From contig CAMPGG010000027.1 of assembly GCA_946885335.1 (NCBI GenBank), positions 1 through 19,207 on the forward strand: DNA of 19,207 bases, in the 5' to 3' direction. The translations under genes were made by a program, and so were the position numbers. The DNA comes from an uncultured Chitinophagaceae bacterium. GTDB lineage: Bacteria > Bacteroidota > Bacteroidia > Chitinophagales > Chitinophagaceae. Positions 7,587-15,134 of this stretch are shown piece by piece (position 1 is the stretch's first letter; every line of letters starts with the position of its first letter). Below the pieces are notes generated by a model. The model saw only the letters and a program-made list of their open reading frames with translations, was not told where the DNA came from and ran no database searches.

Positions 7587-7641
7587 AATTACGTTTATAC
7601 TTGAATGTTAGATTTATCAGTTTGGTTTAAAAAAAACAAGA

Positions 7642-9168
7642 ATGAATATTGAACATATACAAACGGTTGGAGAATTAAAATCGAGTGGTTATAAACCTCG
7701 CAGCATAAAGGAAGAGATCAGGGCAAACCTGCTGAAGAAATTAAAACAGAATGATAAAACTTTCAGCAATATTGTCGGTTACGAGGATTCGGTGATACCA
7801 GATGTGGAACGTGCATTATTAAGTCGCCATAATATCTTATTTCTCGGGCTTCGCGGACAGGCAAAGACCAGGATGGCGAGGCAAATGATCGATTTACTGG
7901 ATGAATATATCCCGGTGATCAGTGGCAGTGAGATCAACGATGACCCGCTTTTACCCGTATCAAAATACGCCAAGGACCAGTTGGCGGCTCATGGAGATGA
8001 AACACCTATTCATTGGGTACATCGCAGTGAACGTTATGGTGAAAAACTGGCCACGCCCGATGTAAGTGTTGCGGATTTGATTGGCGACATTGATCCAATA
8101 AAAGCGGCTAATTATAAATTGAGTTTTGCTGATGAAAGAGTGATCCATTATGGCATCATACCGCGAAGTAACCGCGGTATTTTTGTGATCAATGAATTGC
8201 CCGATTTACAGGCACGCATCCAGGTGGCTTTATTCAATATTCTGGAAGAAGGTGATGTGCAGATCAGGGGTTTTAAACTTCGGTTACCGCTTGATATATT
8301 ATTTGTTTTTACAGCTAACCCCGAAGACTATACGAACAGGGGTTCTATTGTAACACCACTTAAAGACAGGATTGAAAGCCAGATTCTGACACACTATCCT
8401 AAAACCATTGATCATGCACTTTCCATAACCAGCCAGGAAGCAGAATTAGCCCCCCAGCAGGAAAAAATGGTCCATGTCAGTGACCTGGTAAAAAGACTGA
8501 TAGAACAGGTAGCCTTTGAAGCCAGGGGCAGTGAATTTGTTGATAAGAAAAGTGGTGTGAGTGCGAGGTTAACTATTTCAGCTTTTGAAAACGCGGTGAG
8601 TGCAGCTGAAAGAAGAGCGATCATCAATAAAGAAAAAAACACACAGGTATGGATAAGCGATTTGGTGGGTATTATACCATCCATTACCGGGAAAATAGAA
8701 TTGGTTTATGAAGGCGAACAGGAAGGCCCGTACCAGGTGGCTATGAATTTATTGGATAAAGCGGTACGTACTCAATTTATCAGCTATTTTCCCAATCCGG
8801 ATACGATTAAGAAAAGAGTAAGACCCGGTACTGAAAATATCCGGGAAGAGAATCCATATAAACCCATCACCGCATGGTTCGATAAAGGTAATCACCTGAA
8901 TTTGCTATTTAATAACAGTGACGAGGAAAAGATCCAGTTACTTTACCAGGTTGATGGACTGCATGCGATGGTTAAACGCTTTTTTCCAAAGGCCAATGAA
9001 AAAGAAACAGCCTTGTTCATGGAATTTGTGCTACATGGCCTCGCTTCATTCTCTATGATCAGCAAAAAAGTTTTGGAAGCTACTATCGAATTCAAAGATC
9101 TGATCGGCAGTATGATGAACTTAGGCAGCCGCAGCTATGATGATGATGAATTTGATGAAGAAGCGTGA
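7642..9168 (+). CDS. MoxR/ChlI-type AAA+ ATPase
   Basis: A 508-residue AAA+ protein of the helix-2-insert (MoxR/magnesium chelatase I-like) group. The Walker A motif is GLRGQAKT at 69-76, with Ala where the second Gly of the classic GxGKT is expected. The Walker B strand is GIFVINEL (179-186), so Asn184 replaces the usual Asp before Glu185. Sensor 1 is FTANPEDY (Asn226), and Arg243 in PLKDRIES is a candidate arginine finger. A helical lid and a long C-terminal region ending in an acidic tail (SYDDDEFDEEA) follow. It sits 55 bp after the VWA gene, so the pair probably works as a metal-dependent, ATP-driven remodelling complex. Automated labels of 'magnesium chelatase' are likely misleading, as no tetrapyrrole genes are nearby. 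ATPase competence with N184 is uncertain. Confidence 0.85.
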   Translation: MNIEHIQTVGELKSSGYKPRSIKEEIRANLLKKLKQNDKTFSNIVGYEDSVIPDVERALLSRHNILFLGLRGQAKTRMARQMIDLLDEYIPVISGSEINDDPLLPVSKYAKDQLAAHGDETPIHWVHRSERYGEKLATPDVSVADLIGDIDPIKAANYKLSFADERVIHYGIIPRSNRGIFVINELPDLQARIQVALFNILEEGDVQIRGFKLRLPLDILFVFTANPEDYTNRGSIVTPLKDRIESQILTHYPKTIDHALSITSQEAELAPQQEKMVHVSDLVKRLIEQVAFEARGSEFVDKKSGVSARLTISAFENAVSAAERRAIINKEKNTQVWISDLVGIIPSITGKIELVYEGEQEGPYQVAMNLLDKAVRTQFISYFPNPDTIKKRVRPGTENIREENPYKPITAWFDKGNHLNLLFNNSDEEKIQLLYQVDGLHAMVKRFFPKANEKETALFMEFVLHGLASFSMISKKVLEATIEFKDLIGSMMNLGSRSYDDDEFDEEA

Positions 9169-9200
9169 AAAAAGTAAAAAGTAAAAAGTAAAAAATAAAA
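9167..9200. repeat. AAAAAGT short tandem repeat
   Basis: After the ATPase stop codon come three 7-bp AAAAAGT units and a decayed AAAAAAT unit. On the minus strand the last part reads as the U-rich tail of the murB terminator. Similar AAAAGT/ACTTTT strings occur at 2465-2485 and 11012-11027. Confidence 0.6.
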
Positions 9201-9259
9201 CCGGTTAACAATAGTTGAACGATAGTTAAACAATTGTTCAACTATTGTTCAACAACCGG
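9190..9259 (-). terminator. murB intrinsic terminator built from a long inverted repeat
   Basis: Bases 9201-9220 (CCGGTTAACAATAGTTGAAC) are the reverse complement of 9236-9259, except for a 4-nt CAAC bulge, with a 15-nt loop between. Read on the minus strand, the hairpin overlaps the last six codons of murB and is followed by TTTTATTTTT, a good U-tract. On the plus strand no T-run follows, so it mainly serves murB. The arms contain the GTTCAACAAT motif seen in the 11-bp array at 2292-2399. Confidence 0.8.
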
Positions 9260-10270
9260 AATAATGTTCACTTCTCTTTCCAGCGTTATCCCAAATTTTT
9301 CCTTCACGCTTTCGAGAATTTCCTGGCTGAGTGCATAAATTTCAGTGCCCCTTGCATTTCCATAATTTACCAGCACCAATGCTTGTTTTGGATGGCAACC
9401 GGCATCTCCTTTTCTTACCCCTTTCCATCCACATTGTTCTATCATCCAGCCTGCAGCGATTTTATAAGTTCCATCTTCGTTCGGGTAAGCTACAACGTTA
9501 GGGAACCTTTCTTTTAGAATTAAAAATTGTTCTTGCGGTATAGAAGGATTTTTAAAAAAGCTGCCTGCATTACCGATTTCTGCAGGATCCGGCAATTTAG
9601 AAGTCCGGATATTGATCACCGCCTGCGAAATGGCCTGGATAGATAATTTTTTAATACCCATCTTCTCCAACTCCTGCTCAATGGCGCCGTATTGTGTGTG
9701 AAAAACCGGTTGCTTTCTTAAACGGTATGTAACACTTAATATAACGAACTGGTCTTTATACCTTCTCTTAAAAATGCTGTCCCGGTATCCAAATTCGCAA
9801 TCATTCAAAGAAAATGTAAAACATTTTTCTTCTTTGATATGATAGGCTTCCAGGTCATAAAAAACATCTTTGATCTCTACGCCATAAGCCCCGATATTTT
9901 GCATAGGTGAAGCACCAACATTACCCGGTATTAAAGAAAGATTTTCAATGCTTGCCAAATTGTGCTGCAGGCAATATTGTACAAATGCATGCCAGTTTTC
10001 CCCTGCACCGGCTTTAACATAAACATAATGTTCATCCTCGGTAAGTATATCAATTCCTTTGATATCATTTTTCAAAACCAAACCATTGATATCTTCCGTA
10101 AATAAAATATTACTACCACCTCCTAAAATCAGTAATTTTTCACCAGGTTTTTTTGCTTGTAAATTTTCTTCCAAATCTGCCTGGGATCCAAATGAATTAA
10201 AGTACCGGGCCTTTACATCTATACCAAATGTGTTAAACCGTTTCAGCGAAAAATTTTCTTCAAATACCAT
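9242..10270 (-). CDS. murB: UDP-N-acetylenolpyruvoylglucosamine reductase (MurB, type I)
   Basis: A flavoenzyme that uses NADPH to reduce UDP-GlcNAc-enolpyruvate to UDP-MurNAc, the second committed step of peptidoglycan synthesis, in the cytosol. FAD-binding motifs are clear: NTFGI (13-17), LGGGSNIL (49-56), and IPGNVGASPMQNIGAYG (114-130). GYRDSIFK (161-168) carries the catalytic Arg163, NAGSFFKNP (234-242) the proton-donor Ser237, and EREV near the C-terminus the catalytic Glu333. The presence of the GYRDS loop and 342-residue length fit type I MurB. It is transcribed divergently from the NAD(P)-binding protein gene, with only 58 bp between, and ends in a hairpin terminator that overlaps its last codons. 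No other mur gene lies nearby. Confidence 0.97.
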   Translation of the reverse strand: MVFEENFSLKRFNTFGIDVKARYFNSFGSQADLEENLQAKKPGEKLLILGGGSNILFTEDINGLVLKNDIKGIDILTEDEHYVYVKAGAGENWHAFVQYCLQHNLASIENLSLIPGNVGASPMQNIGAYGVEIKDVFYDLEAYHIKEEKCFTFSLNDCEFGYRDSIFKRRYKDQFVILSVTYRLRKQPVFHTQYGAIEQELEKMGIKKLSIQAISQAVINIRTSKLPDPAEIGNAGSFFKNPSIPQEQFLILKERFPNVVAYPNEDGTYKIAAGWMIEQCGWKGVRKGDAGCHPKQALVLVNYGNARGTEIYALSQEILESVKEKFGITLEREVNIIPVVEQ

Positions 10271-10310
10271 ATTATATACTTTCTGAATGCAGGATTAGAT
10301 TATCTTAAAG

Positions 10311-10339
10311 CAAGATTACATTAAAATCATGAGTGCAAA
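10311..10339 (-). promoter_or_regulatory. Predicted murB promoter overlapping the divergent gene's start
   Basis: On the minus strand TTTG (10339-10336), a 17-nt spacer and TAATCTTG (10318-10311; one mismatch to TAnnTTTG) precede murB by 40 nt. The -33 box lies inside the first codons of the divergent gene, so expression of the two could interfere. Confidence 0.45.
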
Positions 10340-11003
10340 AATCGCAACAATTATTGGTGCAACCGGTTTAACCGGCAATCACCTGGTTCAATTACTTCAA
10401 AAAGATCATACCTATGATACAATCAGGTTGCTGGTCCGCAGGCCGATCCATACCAATGGTCCTAAAACGGAGGTTAAGTTGATAGATTTTTCTGACTATG
10501 AATCATTGCGCTTAGGCATAGAAGGTAGTGAAGCCGTTTTTTGCGCTGTTGGTACTACCCAGAAAAAAGTAAAGGGTAATAAGGATGCTTACCGAAAAGT
10601 GGATTATGAAATCCCATTAAGAGCAGCAAGGGTTTGTAAAGATGCAGGTTGTAAAAAATTCATCATTGTTTCATCAGTAGGCGCTGACCCGGAGAGCAGG
10701 AATTTTTACCTGCAGTTAAAAGGCGAAGTGGAACGTGATTTAAAAATTTCCGGTGTCCGCAGTATTCATGTAATGCAACCGGGCATGTTACTGGGAAAAA
10801 GAAATGAAAAAAGAATGCTTGAAAAAGGAGGACAAACGGTTATGAAAGCTTTTTCCAGGTTAATGAAAGGTGGTTTGAGTAAATACAGGCCCATTCATTC
10901 AAAAGAAGTTGCTGCAGCCATGCTGGTTTGCTCCCGCCAGGAAGAACCTGGCTTTTTTGTTCACCAGTATGATGATATGAAGCGGTTGAGTGGAATGATT
11001 TGA
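10329..11003 (+). CDS. NAD(P)-binding atypical SDR (TIP30/HTATIP2-like)
   Basis: A 224-residue atypical short-chain dehydrogenase of the NAD(P)H-binding, TIP30-like group. The N-terminal Rossmann motif GATGLTG is at 10-16, followed by a basic LLVRRP (34-39) that could select NADP. FCAVGTTQKK (71-80) corresponds to the segment after strand 4, FIIVSSVGAD (111-120) holds the serine, and Tyr127 and Lys131 (YLQLK) keep the YxxxK spacing, so catalysis is possible. Bacterial homologues are usually described only as oxidoreductases or nucleoside-diphosphate-sugar epimerase-like, and no substrate can be assigned. It runs divergently from murB and convergently with priA, separated from the latter by about 230 bp containing a long palindromic repeat. 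Confidence 0.85.
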   Translation: MSAKIATIIGATGLTGNHLVQLLQKDHTYDTIRLLVRRPIHTNGPKTEVKLIDFSDYESLRLGIEGSEAVFCAVGTTQKKVKGNKDAYRKVDYEIPLRAARVCKDAGCKKFIIVSSVGADPESRNFYLQLKGEVERDLKISGVRSIHVMQPGMLLGKRNEKRMLEKGGQTVMKAFSRLMKGGLSKYRPIHSKEVAAAMLVCSRQEEPGFFVHQYDDMKRLSGMI

Positions 11004-11062
11004 ATCATAACTGAAAAGTGAAAAGTTGACTATTCGATATCACCACATATTATTTGAGGGTT

Positions 11063-11125
11063 GTCACCCTGAGCTTGTCGAAGGGTAGTTTAAATTTTCG
11101 GCGGCTTCGACAGGCTCAGCCTGAC
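11063..11125. repeat. Long imperfect palindrome (REP-like intergenic element)
   Basis: The left arm 11063-11083 (GTCACCCTGAGCTTGTCGAAG) matches the reverse complement of the right arm 11105-11125 at 18 of 21 positions, with a 21-nt loop. The core CCCTGAGCTTGTCGAAGGG / CTTCGACAGGCTCAG is, to my knowledge, a motif repeated widely in intergenic DNA of many bacteria. It lies between two convergent genes, so a transcript from either side could fold into a long hairpin. There is no clear T-run, so I do not call it an intrinsic terminator. Confidence 0.8.
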
Positions 11126-11198
11126 AGTCTAATATTCTCTAGCAAATTCCCATCCCCAATTCCAAATTTCCTAATTCCTAACACTGACCGTCTACCTT

Positions 11199-11238
11199 TC
11201 AACTAACCAACTGATCAACTATTCAACTACCCACTCAC
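11199..11238 (+). repeat. 8-bp tandem array, TCAACTAN-like, about 5 units
   Basis: Consecutive 8-bp units read TCAACTAA, CCAACTGA, TCAACTAT, TCAACTAC and CCACTCAC. The last runs into the priA stop codon. It is the same unit as at 328-359. The stretch 11126-11198 between this and the palindrome holds nothing I can recognise. Confidence 0.6.
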
Positions 11239-13733
11239 ATTACATCCACATCCGGAACTATCACCACACTCCTGAATCTTTTTTCGTTATGCAGTATGGC
11301 AATGTTTTCAAAAATATCTAACCGGCATTGATGCATGATTCGTGTATCTTTTGGAATTTTGATCAGCAGTTCCATCAGGTATTGGTTTCTGACTTTATTT
11401 ACGACAGGTTCTGCAGGGCCTGTTATATAATCGCCGTATTTATTTTTCATGGCATCTGCAAAGCGGTTAGCCGCCTCCGTTACAATCTCTTTTATTTTAT
11501 GGCGGAAACCCATATGCACCAATCGTGTATAGGGAGGATACTGGTATTGCCTGCGTTTGGGCAGTTCTTCTGCAGCCATTCCTTTATAATCATGTAATTG
11601 TACATACTTTAAAATAGGATGCGATGGATTACTCGTTTGTACCAAAACCCGGCCGGAGGCCTCTTTGCGACCCGCTCTCCCACTCACCTGCTCCATCAAT
11701 TGAAAAGCCCGTTCATTCACCCTGAAATCTGCAAAATGCAGTAAGCCATCCGCATCAAGTATGCCTACCAAATCAACCGTATCAAAATCCAAACCTTTTA
11801 CCACCATCTGTGTACCTACAAGAATGTCAATTTTATTTTGTTCAAACTGTTGTATCAATAAATCATGTGCATGCTTTCCCCGCACCGTATCAATGTCCAT
11901 TCTTGCAGACCGGGCTTCAGGAAAAAGTTCGTTTAACTGTTCTTCGATCTGTTCTGTGCCGAAATTCTTTTTTAAAAAATTATGACTACCGCAGGCTGCA
12001 CATGTCGTTAATGGCGGATAGTTTGTTCCGCAATAATGGCAAATAAGCTTGTTGGAAAATTTATGAAATGTAAGTGATACATCACAGAATTTACATTGGG
12101 GGATCCAACCGCATACACCGCAGATCTGGTACGGCGTATACCCTCGCCTGTTTTGAAAAAGGATCACTTGTCTTTTTTTGGCTACTACTTCTTTAATTGC
12201 TTCAACCAATGGAGGCGATAACATCACCTTTGCCCTTTCCTTTTGCATTAATAGCTTGGTATCGATCAATTCCAAGTGAGGTAATTTAAAATCACCAAAC
12301 CGGGTGTTCATTTCAACAATGGAGTATTTTCCATGCAGCGCATTAAAATAACTTTCGAGTGAAGGTGTGGCACTGCCCAATAAAACTTTTGCATTAAAAA
12401 GAGAAGCAAGATAAATACCGGCATCCCTTCCATTGTATCTTGGTGCCGGATCCTGTTGTTTAAAGGAAGCATCATGTTCTTCATCACAGATAACAAGACC
12501 CAAATCCTGGTAAGGCAAAAAAACGGAAGATCTTGCACCCAGTACCACTTTCAACTGCCCCTGTTTTACTTTATTCCATATCTCTACTCTTTCATTTGGT
12601 GAAAATTTGGAATGATAGATGCCTATCCATCCCCCAAAATATTTTTGTAACCGGCGGATCACCTGGCTGGTGAGAGCGATCTCAGGCAACATATACAACA
12701 CCTGCTTACCCTGGCGGATCTGTTCTTCGATCAAACGGACATACACCATTGTTTTTCCGCTACCCGTAACACCATGCAAAAGACAAACAGGCTTTTCCGT
12801 GAAAGCCTTTTTCACTTCATCAAAAACCTTTTGTTGTAAAACGGAAAAAGTAAAATCAATTTGTATGTCTTTGGGTAAATAACGGATACGGTCAACTGCT
12901 CTTTTCTCTAAAACCAAAATATTCTTTTCAACCAATCCTTTTAACTGCGCCTCTGAAGCACCCGATTTTTTCAGGAGCGCAGGTTTCGTTACTTCTCCTT
13001 CTGTTTTTTGCACATGCAGAAAACTGAGTAACAACTCCATTTGTTTAGGTGCCCGGTTCCAGTTATTTAAAAGTTCTTCTAATGCCTCATCACTATGAAA
13101 TTGATTGGCCAGTAAAACATATGTTTCTTTCTTGGGTGAATAAGTTTGCTTTAACGCTTCCCAAACAAAACAAACTTTTTTATTGATCAACCGGTTAATA
13201 ACAGGATATACATGCGATGAATCCAGGACCTGTTGTACCTCTTCTAACTTCAATTCTTTTTTTATCAGTAAAGCTTCGGCAACCAGGTATTCATCATGGT
13301 CCAATGTTGAAAAATCATCTCCAAATTCATCATTGAAAATAAGTATGGTTTCACTGCTTAATTTAAAATGAGCAGGTAATGCTGCAGCCATCACTTCTCC
13401 TTCGCTGCACATATAATACTGCGCCATCCATTCCCAAAGTTTTAATTGCTGGTCAAATACGACAGGTTCAACATCCAGCACATTCAAAATTTCTTTGGGT
13501 TCAAAATAATCGGGCTTTAAATAATGTGTGCTTTTTACAATACCTGCATACTTCTTATTCTTGCCCAGGTTCACTTCAACTCTAACGCCAGGTATAACGG
13601 TATTCAATAACTGCTGTGGAACACGCCAGGTGTAATTTTTAGGCAAAGCAAGCGGTATAATGATCTCGGCATAACAAGGCCTTGTTTCTGTGTGGCTGCC
13701 TTCCTGGTCAAATAAAGATGTTTCCGTTTGCAT
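11235..13733 (-). CDS. priA: Primosomal protein N' (PriA replication-restart helicase)
   Basis: A DNA helicase that recognises stalled or repaired forks and reloads the replisome. The N-terminal 3'-DNA-binding domain (AEIIIPLALPKNYTWRVP) is present. The SF2 helicase core shows Walker A GVTGSGKT (321-328 with this start), DEEH (417-420), LGSATPSLES and SGRAGR. Between the lobes lie four Cys pairs (CGVC, CKFC, CHYC, CAAC), the two zinc-binding sites. The frame stays open to an ATG at 13766, but the extra residues (MFLFWLIRFVS) are unlike PriA and span a good promoter; starting at 13733 gives 832 residues. It lies 51 bp downstream of the PlsC-type gene on the same strand, so read-through from that operon is possible besides its own promoter. 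Identity is secure. Confidence 0.96.
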   Translation of the reverse strand: MQTETSLFDQEGSHTETRPCYAEIIIPLALPKNYTWRVPQQLLNTVIPGVRVEVNLGKNKKYAGIVKSTHYLKPDYFEPKEILNVLDVEPVVFDQQLKLWEWMAQYYMCSEGEVMAAALPAHFKLSSETILIFNDEFGDDFSTLDHDEYLVAEALLIKKELKLEEVQQVLDSSHVYPVINRLINKKVCFVWEALKQTYSPKKETYVLLANQFHSDEALEELLNNWNRAPKQMELLLSFLHVQKTEGEVTKPALLKKSGASEAQLKGLVEKNILVLEKRAVDRIRYLPKDIQIDFTFSVLQQKVFDEVKKAFTEKPVCLLHGVTGSGKTMVYVRLIEEQIRQGKQVLYMLPEIALTSQVIRRLQKYFGGWIGIYHSKFSPNERVEIWNKVKQGQLKVVLGARSSVFLPYQDLGLVICDEEHDASFKQQDPAPRYNGRDAGIYLASLFNAKVLLGSATPSLESYFNALHGKYSIVEMNTRFGDFKLPHLELIDTKLLMQKERAKVMLSPPLVEAIKEVVAKKRQVILFQNRRGYTPYQICGVCGWIPQCKFCDVSLTFHKFSNKLICHYCGTNYPPLTTCAACGSHNFLKKNFGTEQIEEQLNELFPEARSARMDIDTVRGKHAHDLLIQQFEQNKIDILVGTQMVVKGLDFDTVDLVGILDADGLLHFADFRVNERAFQLMEQVSGRAGRKEASGRVLVQTSNPSHPILKYVQLHDYKGMAAEELPKRRQYQYPPYTRLVHMGFRHKIKEIVTEAANRFADAMKNKYGDYITGPAEPVVNKVRNQYLMELLIKIPKDTRIMHQCRLDIFENIAILHNEKRFRSVVIVPDVDVM

Positions 13734-13738
13734 GCTTA

Positions 13739-13767
13739 CAAATCTAATCAACCAAAATAAAAACAAA
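13739..13767 (-). promoter_or_regulatory. Predicted priA promoter, sets the start codon
   Basis: On the minus strand TTTG (13767-13764), a 17-nt spacer and a perfect TAGATTTG (13746-13739) lie just before the ATG at 13733. The predicted transcription start is within a few bases of that ATG, so the mRNA may have almost no leader. The longer frame starting at 13766 would contain the promoter. Confidence 0.55.
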
Positions 13768-13784
13768 GGACAAATTGAGTGCGA

Positions 13785-14561
13785 TTATTTTACCCAATGA
13801 ACATTCCAGTTACGCAATTCATCTTCCATGATCCCATATACATGCTCTTTTAATTTATCCAGTTCGGATAAAGAATAACCAGTCACCTCAATTTCAGGTA
13901 AATGTATTACCCGGTTAATACCGGGATTTAAAGTAAATATGTGGCGGTAATGCATTCGCCTGTAACTATCAATAAATAATACGGGTTTGATGGGTGTATT
14001 GGTTTCTATAGCAATGCGAAAAGCACCATCATAAAAATTCTTTAGCGGTTGCCCTGTCATGTTGAACGTGCCTTCCGGGAAAAAGAAAATAGAAATTCCT
14101 TTGCGCAATACCGCTTTTAACCGTCGAACGCTTTTCGCCCTGTTCAATGCATTGCTGCGATCAACCGTTACGATCACATTCCGGTAAATAAATCCGAATA
14201 CCGGAATTTTTGCCATTTCCGCCTTGCCTAAAGGACGAACTGGTTTGCGAATAGCTTTGACAATGATGGCCGCATCCAAATAAGAAATATGATTTGCTAC
14301 ATAAACAAATTGTTTATCGCCAGGTTTTCCAGCGGGAAAAATATTTTTATGCCTGATGCCGATCATGAAAAACCAAACATCGCCCCACAACATACATAAA
14401 CGGTAAGCCATATTACCGCCTTTAATGTGGCCGAATAATGTTGTTAATAATGCAAATGGAAAGATTATCAGCATCAGCAATACAAATAACGTCATCGCGT
14501 AAACGCAATAAAGCCATTGAAAGGGTTTCCAGAAAATTTGCATCACTAAATTTTTTCTCAT
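13785..14561 (-). CDS. Lysophospholipid acyltransferase (PlsC-type, 1-acylglycerol-3-phosphate acyltransferase)
   Basis: A membrane-bound acyltransferase of the PlsC/AGPAT family, expected to acylate lysophosphatidic acid or a related lysolipid in phospholipid synthesis. A long hydrophobic segment (about 18-43) anchors it in the inner membrane. The catalytic HxxxxD motif is NHISYLD (His91, Asp96) and the substrate-binding block is FFPEGTF (160-166). VDRSN (133-137) is also a family feature. The 258-residue length is typical. Its start overlaps the stop of the upstream DUF4258 gene by four bases (ATGA), so the two are translationally coupled, and priA follows 51 bp downstream. Other substrates, such as ornithine lipids (OlsA), cannot be excluded because those enzymes share the motifs; I therefore give no gene symbol. 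Confidence 0.9.
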   Translation of the reverse strand: MRKNLVMQIFWKPFQWLYCVYAMTLFVLLMLIIFPFALLTTLFGHIKGGNMAYRLCMLWGDVWFFMIGIRHKNIFPAGKPGDKQFVYVANHISYLDAAIIVKAIRKPVRPLGKAEMAKIPVFGFIYRNVIVTVDRSNALNRAKSVRRLKAVLRKGISIFFFPEGTFNMTGQPLKNFYDGAFRIAIETNTPIKPVLFIDSYRRMHYRHIFTLNPGINRVIHLPEIEVTGYSLSELDKLKEHVYGIMEDELRNWNVHWVK

Positions 14562-14995
14562 GGACAGTCACAGGCCCATTCCTTATTCAAATCAATTACC
14601 GTTACTACTTTACTTTTTGTATCGCATTGGGCAAATACAATTCTTACCCTTTGATTATCGCTGGTTGTTCCTTCCAAAGCATATTCAGGACAGGGTTTTG
14701 CTTTTACATCGCTTTTATTATAATTGATCTTTCCCCGCTGCATGATCTCTTTCACTTCTGCCTGGCTTATTTTGCGACATTGCATCCTGCATCGCCCATG
14801 GGCAGTGTATTCTATATAAGATACCCGCCTGTCGAAACCCCGGTTCCGGTTAACATTCGTGGATGAATTGGTGGTTGATTTGTTTGTGGGAGAAGGTGCT
14901 GCATTATTTTCCAACGATTGATTTCGACGGGCCAGGAAAAAGGCCAGCAAAGCCAGGATCAGTAAAAAAACATAAGGGGCAGCCTTTGTCTTCAT
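14558..14995 (-). CDS. DUF4258-domain protein with N-terminal membrane anchor
   Basis: A 145-residue protein with a hydrophobic N-terminal segment (about 7-22, AAPYVFLLILALLAFFLA) followed by RR. This fits a membrane anchor with the rest outside the cytoplasm. A low-complexity Asn/Ser/Thr linker (26-52) leads to a DUF4258-like domain, recognisable from YTAHGRCRMQCRKISQAEV (63-81), which matches the family's H-x-R...R-I-s-x-x-E-V pattern. The domain has six cysteines (69, 73, 102, 124, 142, 144), compatible with disulfides in the periplasm. Most DUF4258 proteins I know of are small cytosolic proteins, sometimes toxin-like with a RelE/BrnT-type fold; an exported version is unusual. It overlaps the PlsC-type gene by four bases, hinting at an envelope role. 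Function is unknown. Confidence 0.75.
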   Translation of the reverse strand: MKTKAAPYVFLLILALLAFFLARRNQSLENNAAPSPTNKSTTNSSTNVNRNRGFDRRVSYIEYTAHGRCRMQCRKISQAEVKEIMQRGKINYNKSDVKAKPCPEYALEGTTSDNQRVRIVFAQCDTKSKVVTVIDLNKEWACDCP

Positions 14996-15119
14996 GGTAA
15001 TAATTATGATGCAATGATATGAATTTCTTTTTACCGTATTTTATGGAATGCTAATATGTAAATCAAATCAATAATTTCCTGTAGTAGCTTGCTTAAAAAG
15101 CTGAATCACCTGAATGCAT

Positions 15120-15127
15120 TATCTTTG
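15120..15127 (+). promoter_or_regulatory. -7 promoter box TATCTTTG just upstream of mtaB
   Basis: A perfect TAnnTTTG match ends 7 nt before the ATG at 15135, and the alternative in-frame ATG at 15114 lies upstream of it. If used, transcription starts at or next to 15135. No -33 partner is seen at normal spacing (nearest TTG is 28 bp upstream). Confidence 0.4.
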
Positions 15128-15134
15128 CCGGCTT

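Noticed and set aside
7642..9168. Magnesium chelatase subunit of (bacterio)chlorophyll synthesis
   Set aside because: There is no ChlH/BchH or other tetrapyrrole gene, the Walker motifs differ, and general VWA/AAA+ pairs are common in bacteria.
13734..13766. Longer priA start adding MFLFWLIRFVS
   Set aside because: The added residues do not fit PriA N-termini, and the segment contains a good -33/-7 promoter.
14438..14866. 142-codon open frame on the plus strand across the PlsC-type and DUF4258 genes
   Set aside because: It is antisense to two genes with clear motifs and an ATGA overlap, and its translation shows no family signature.
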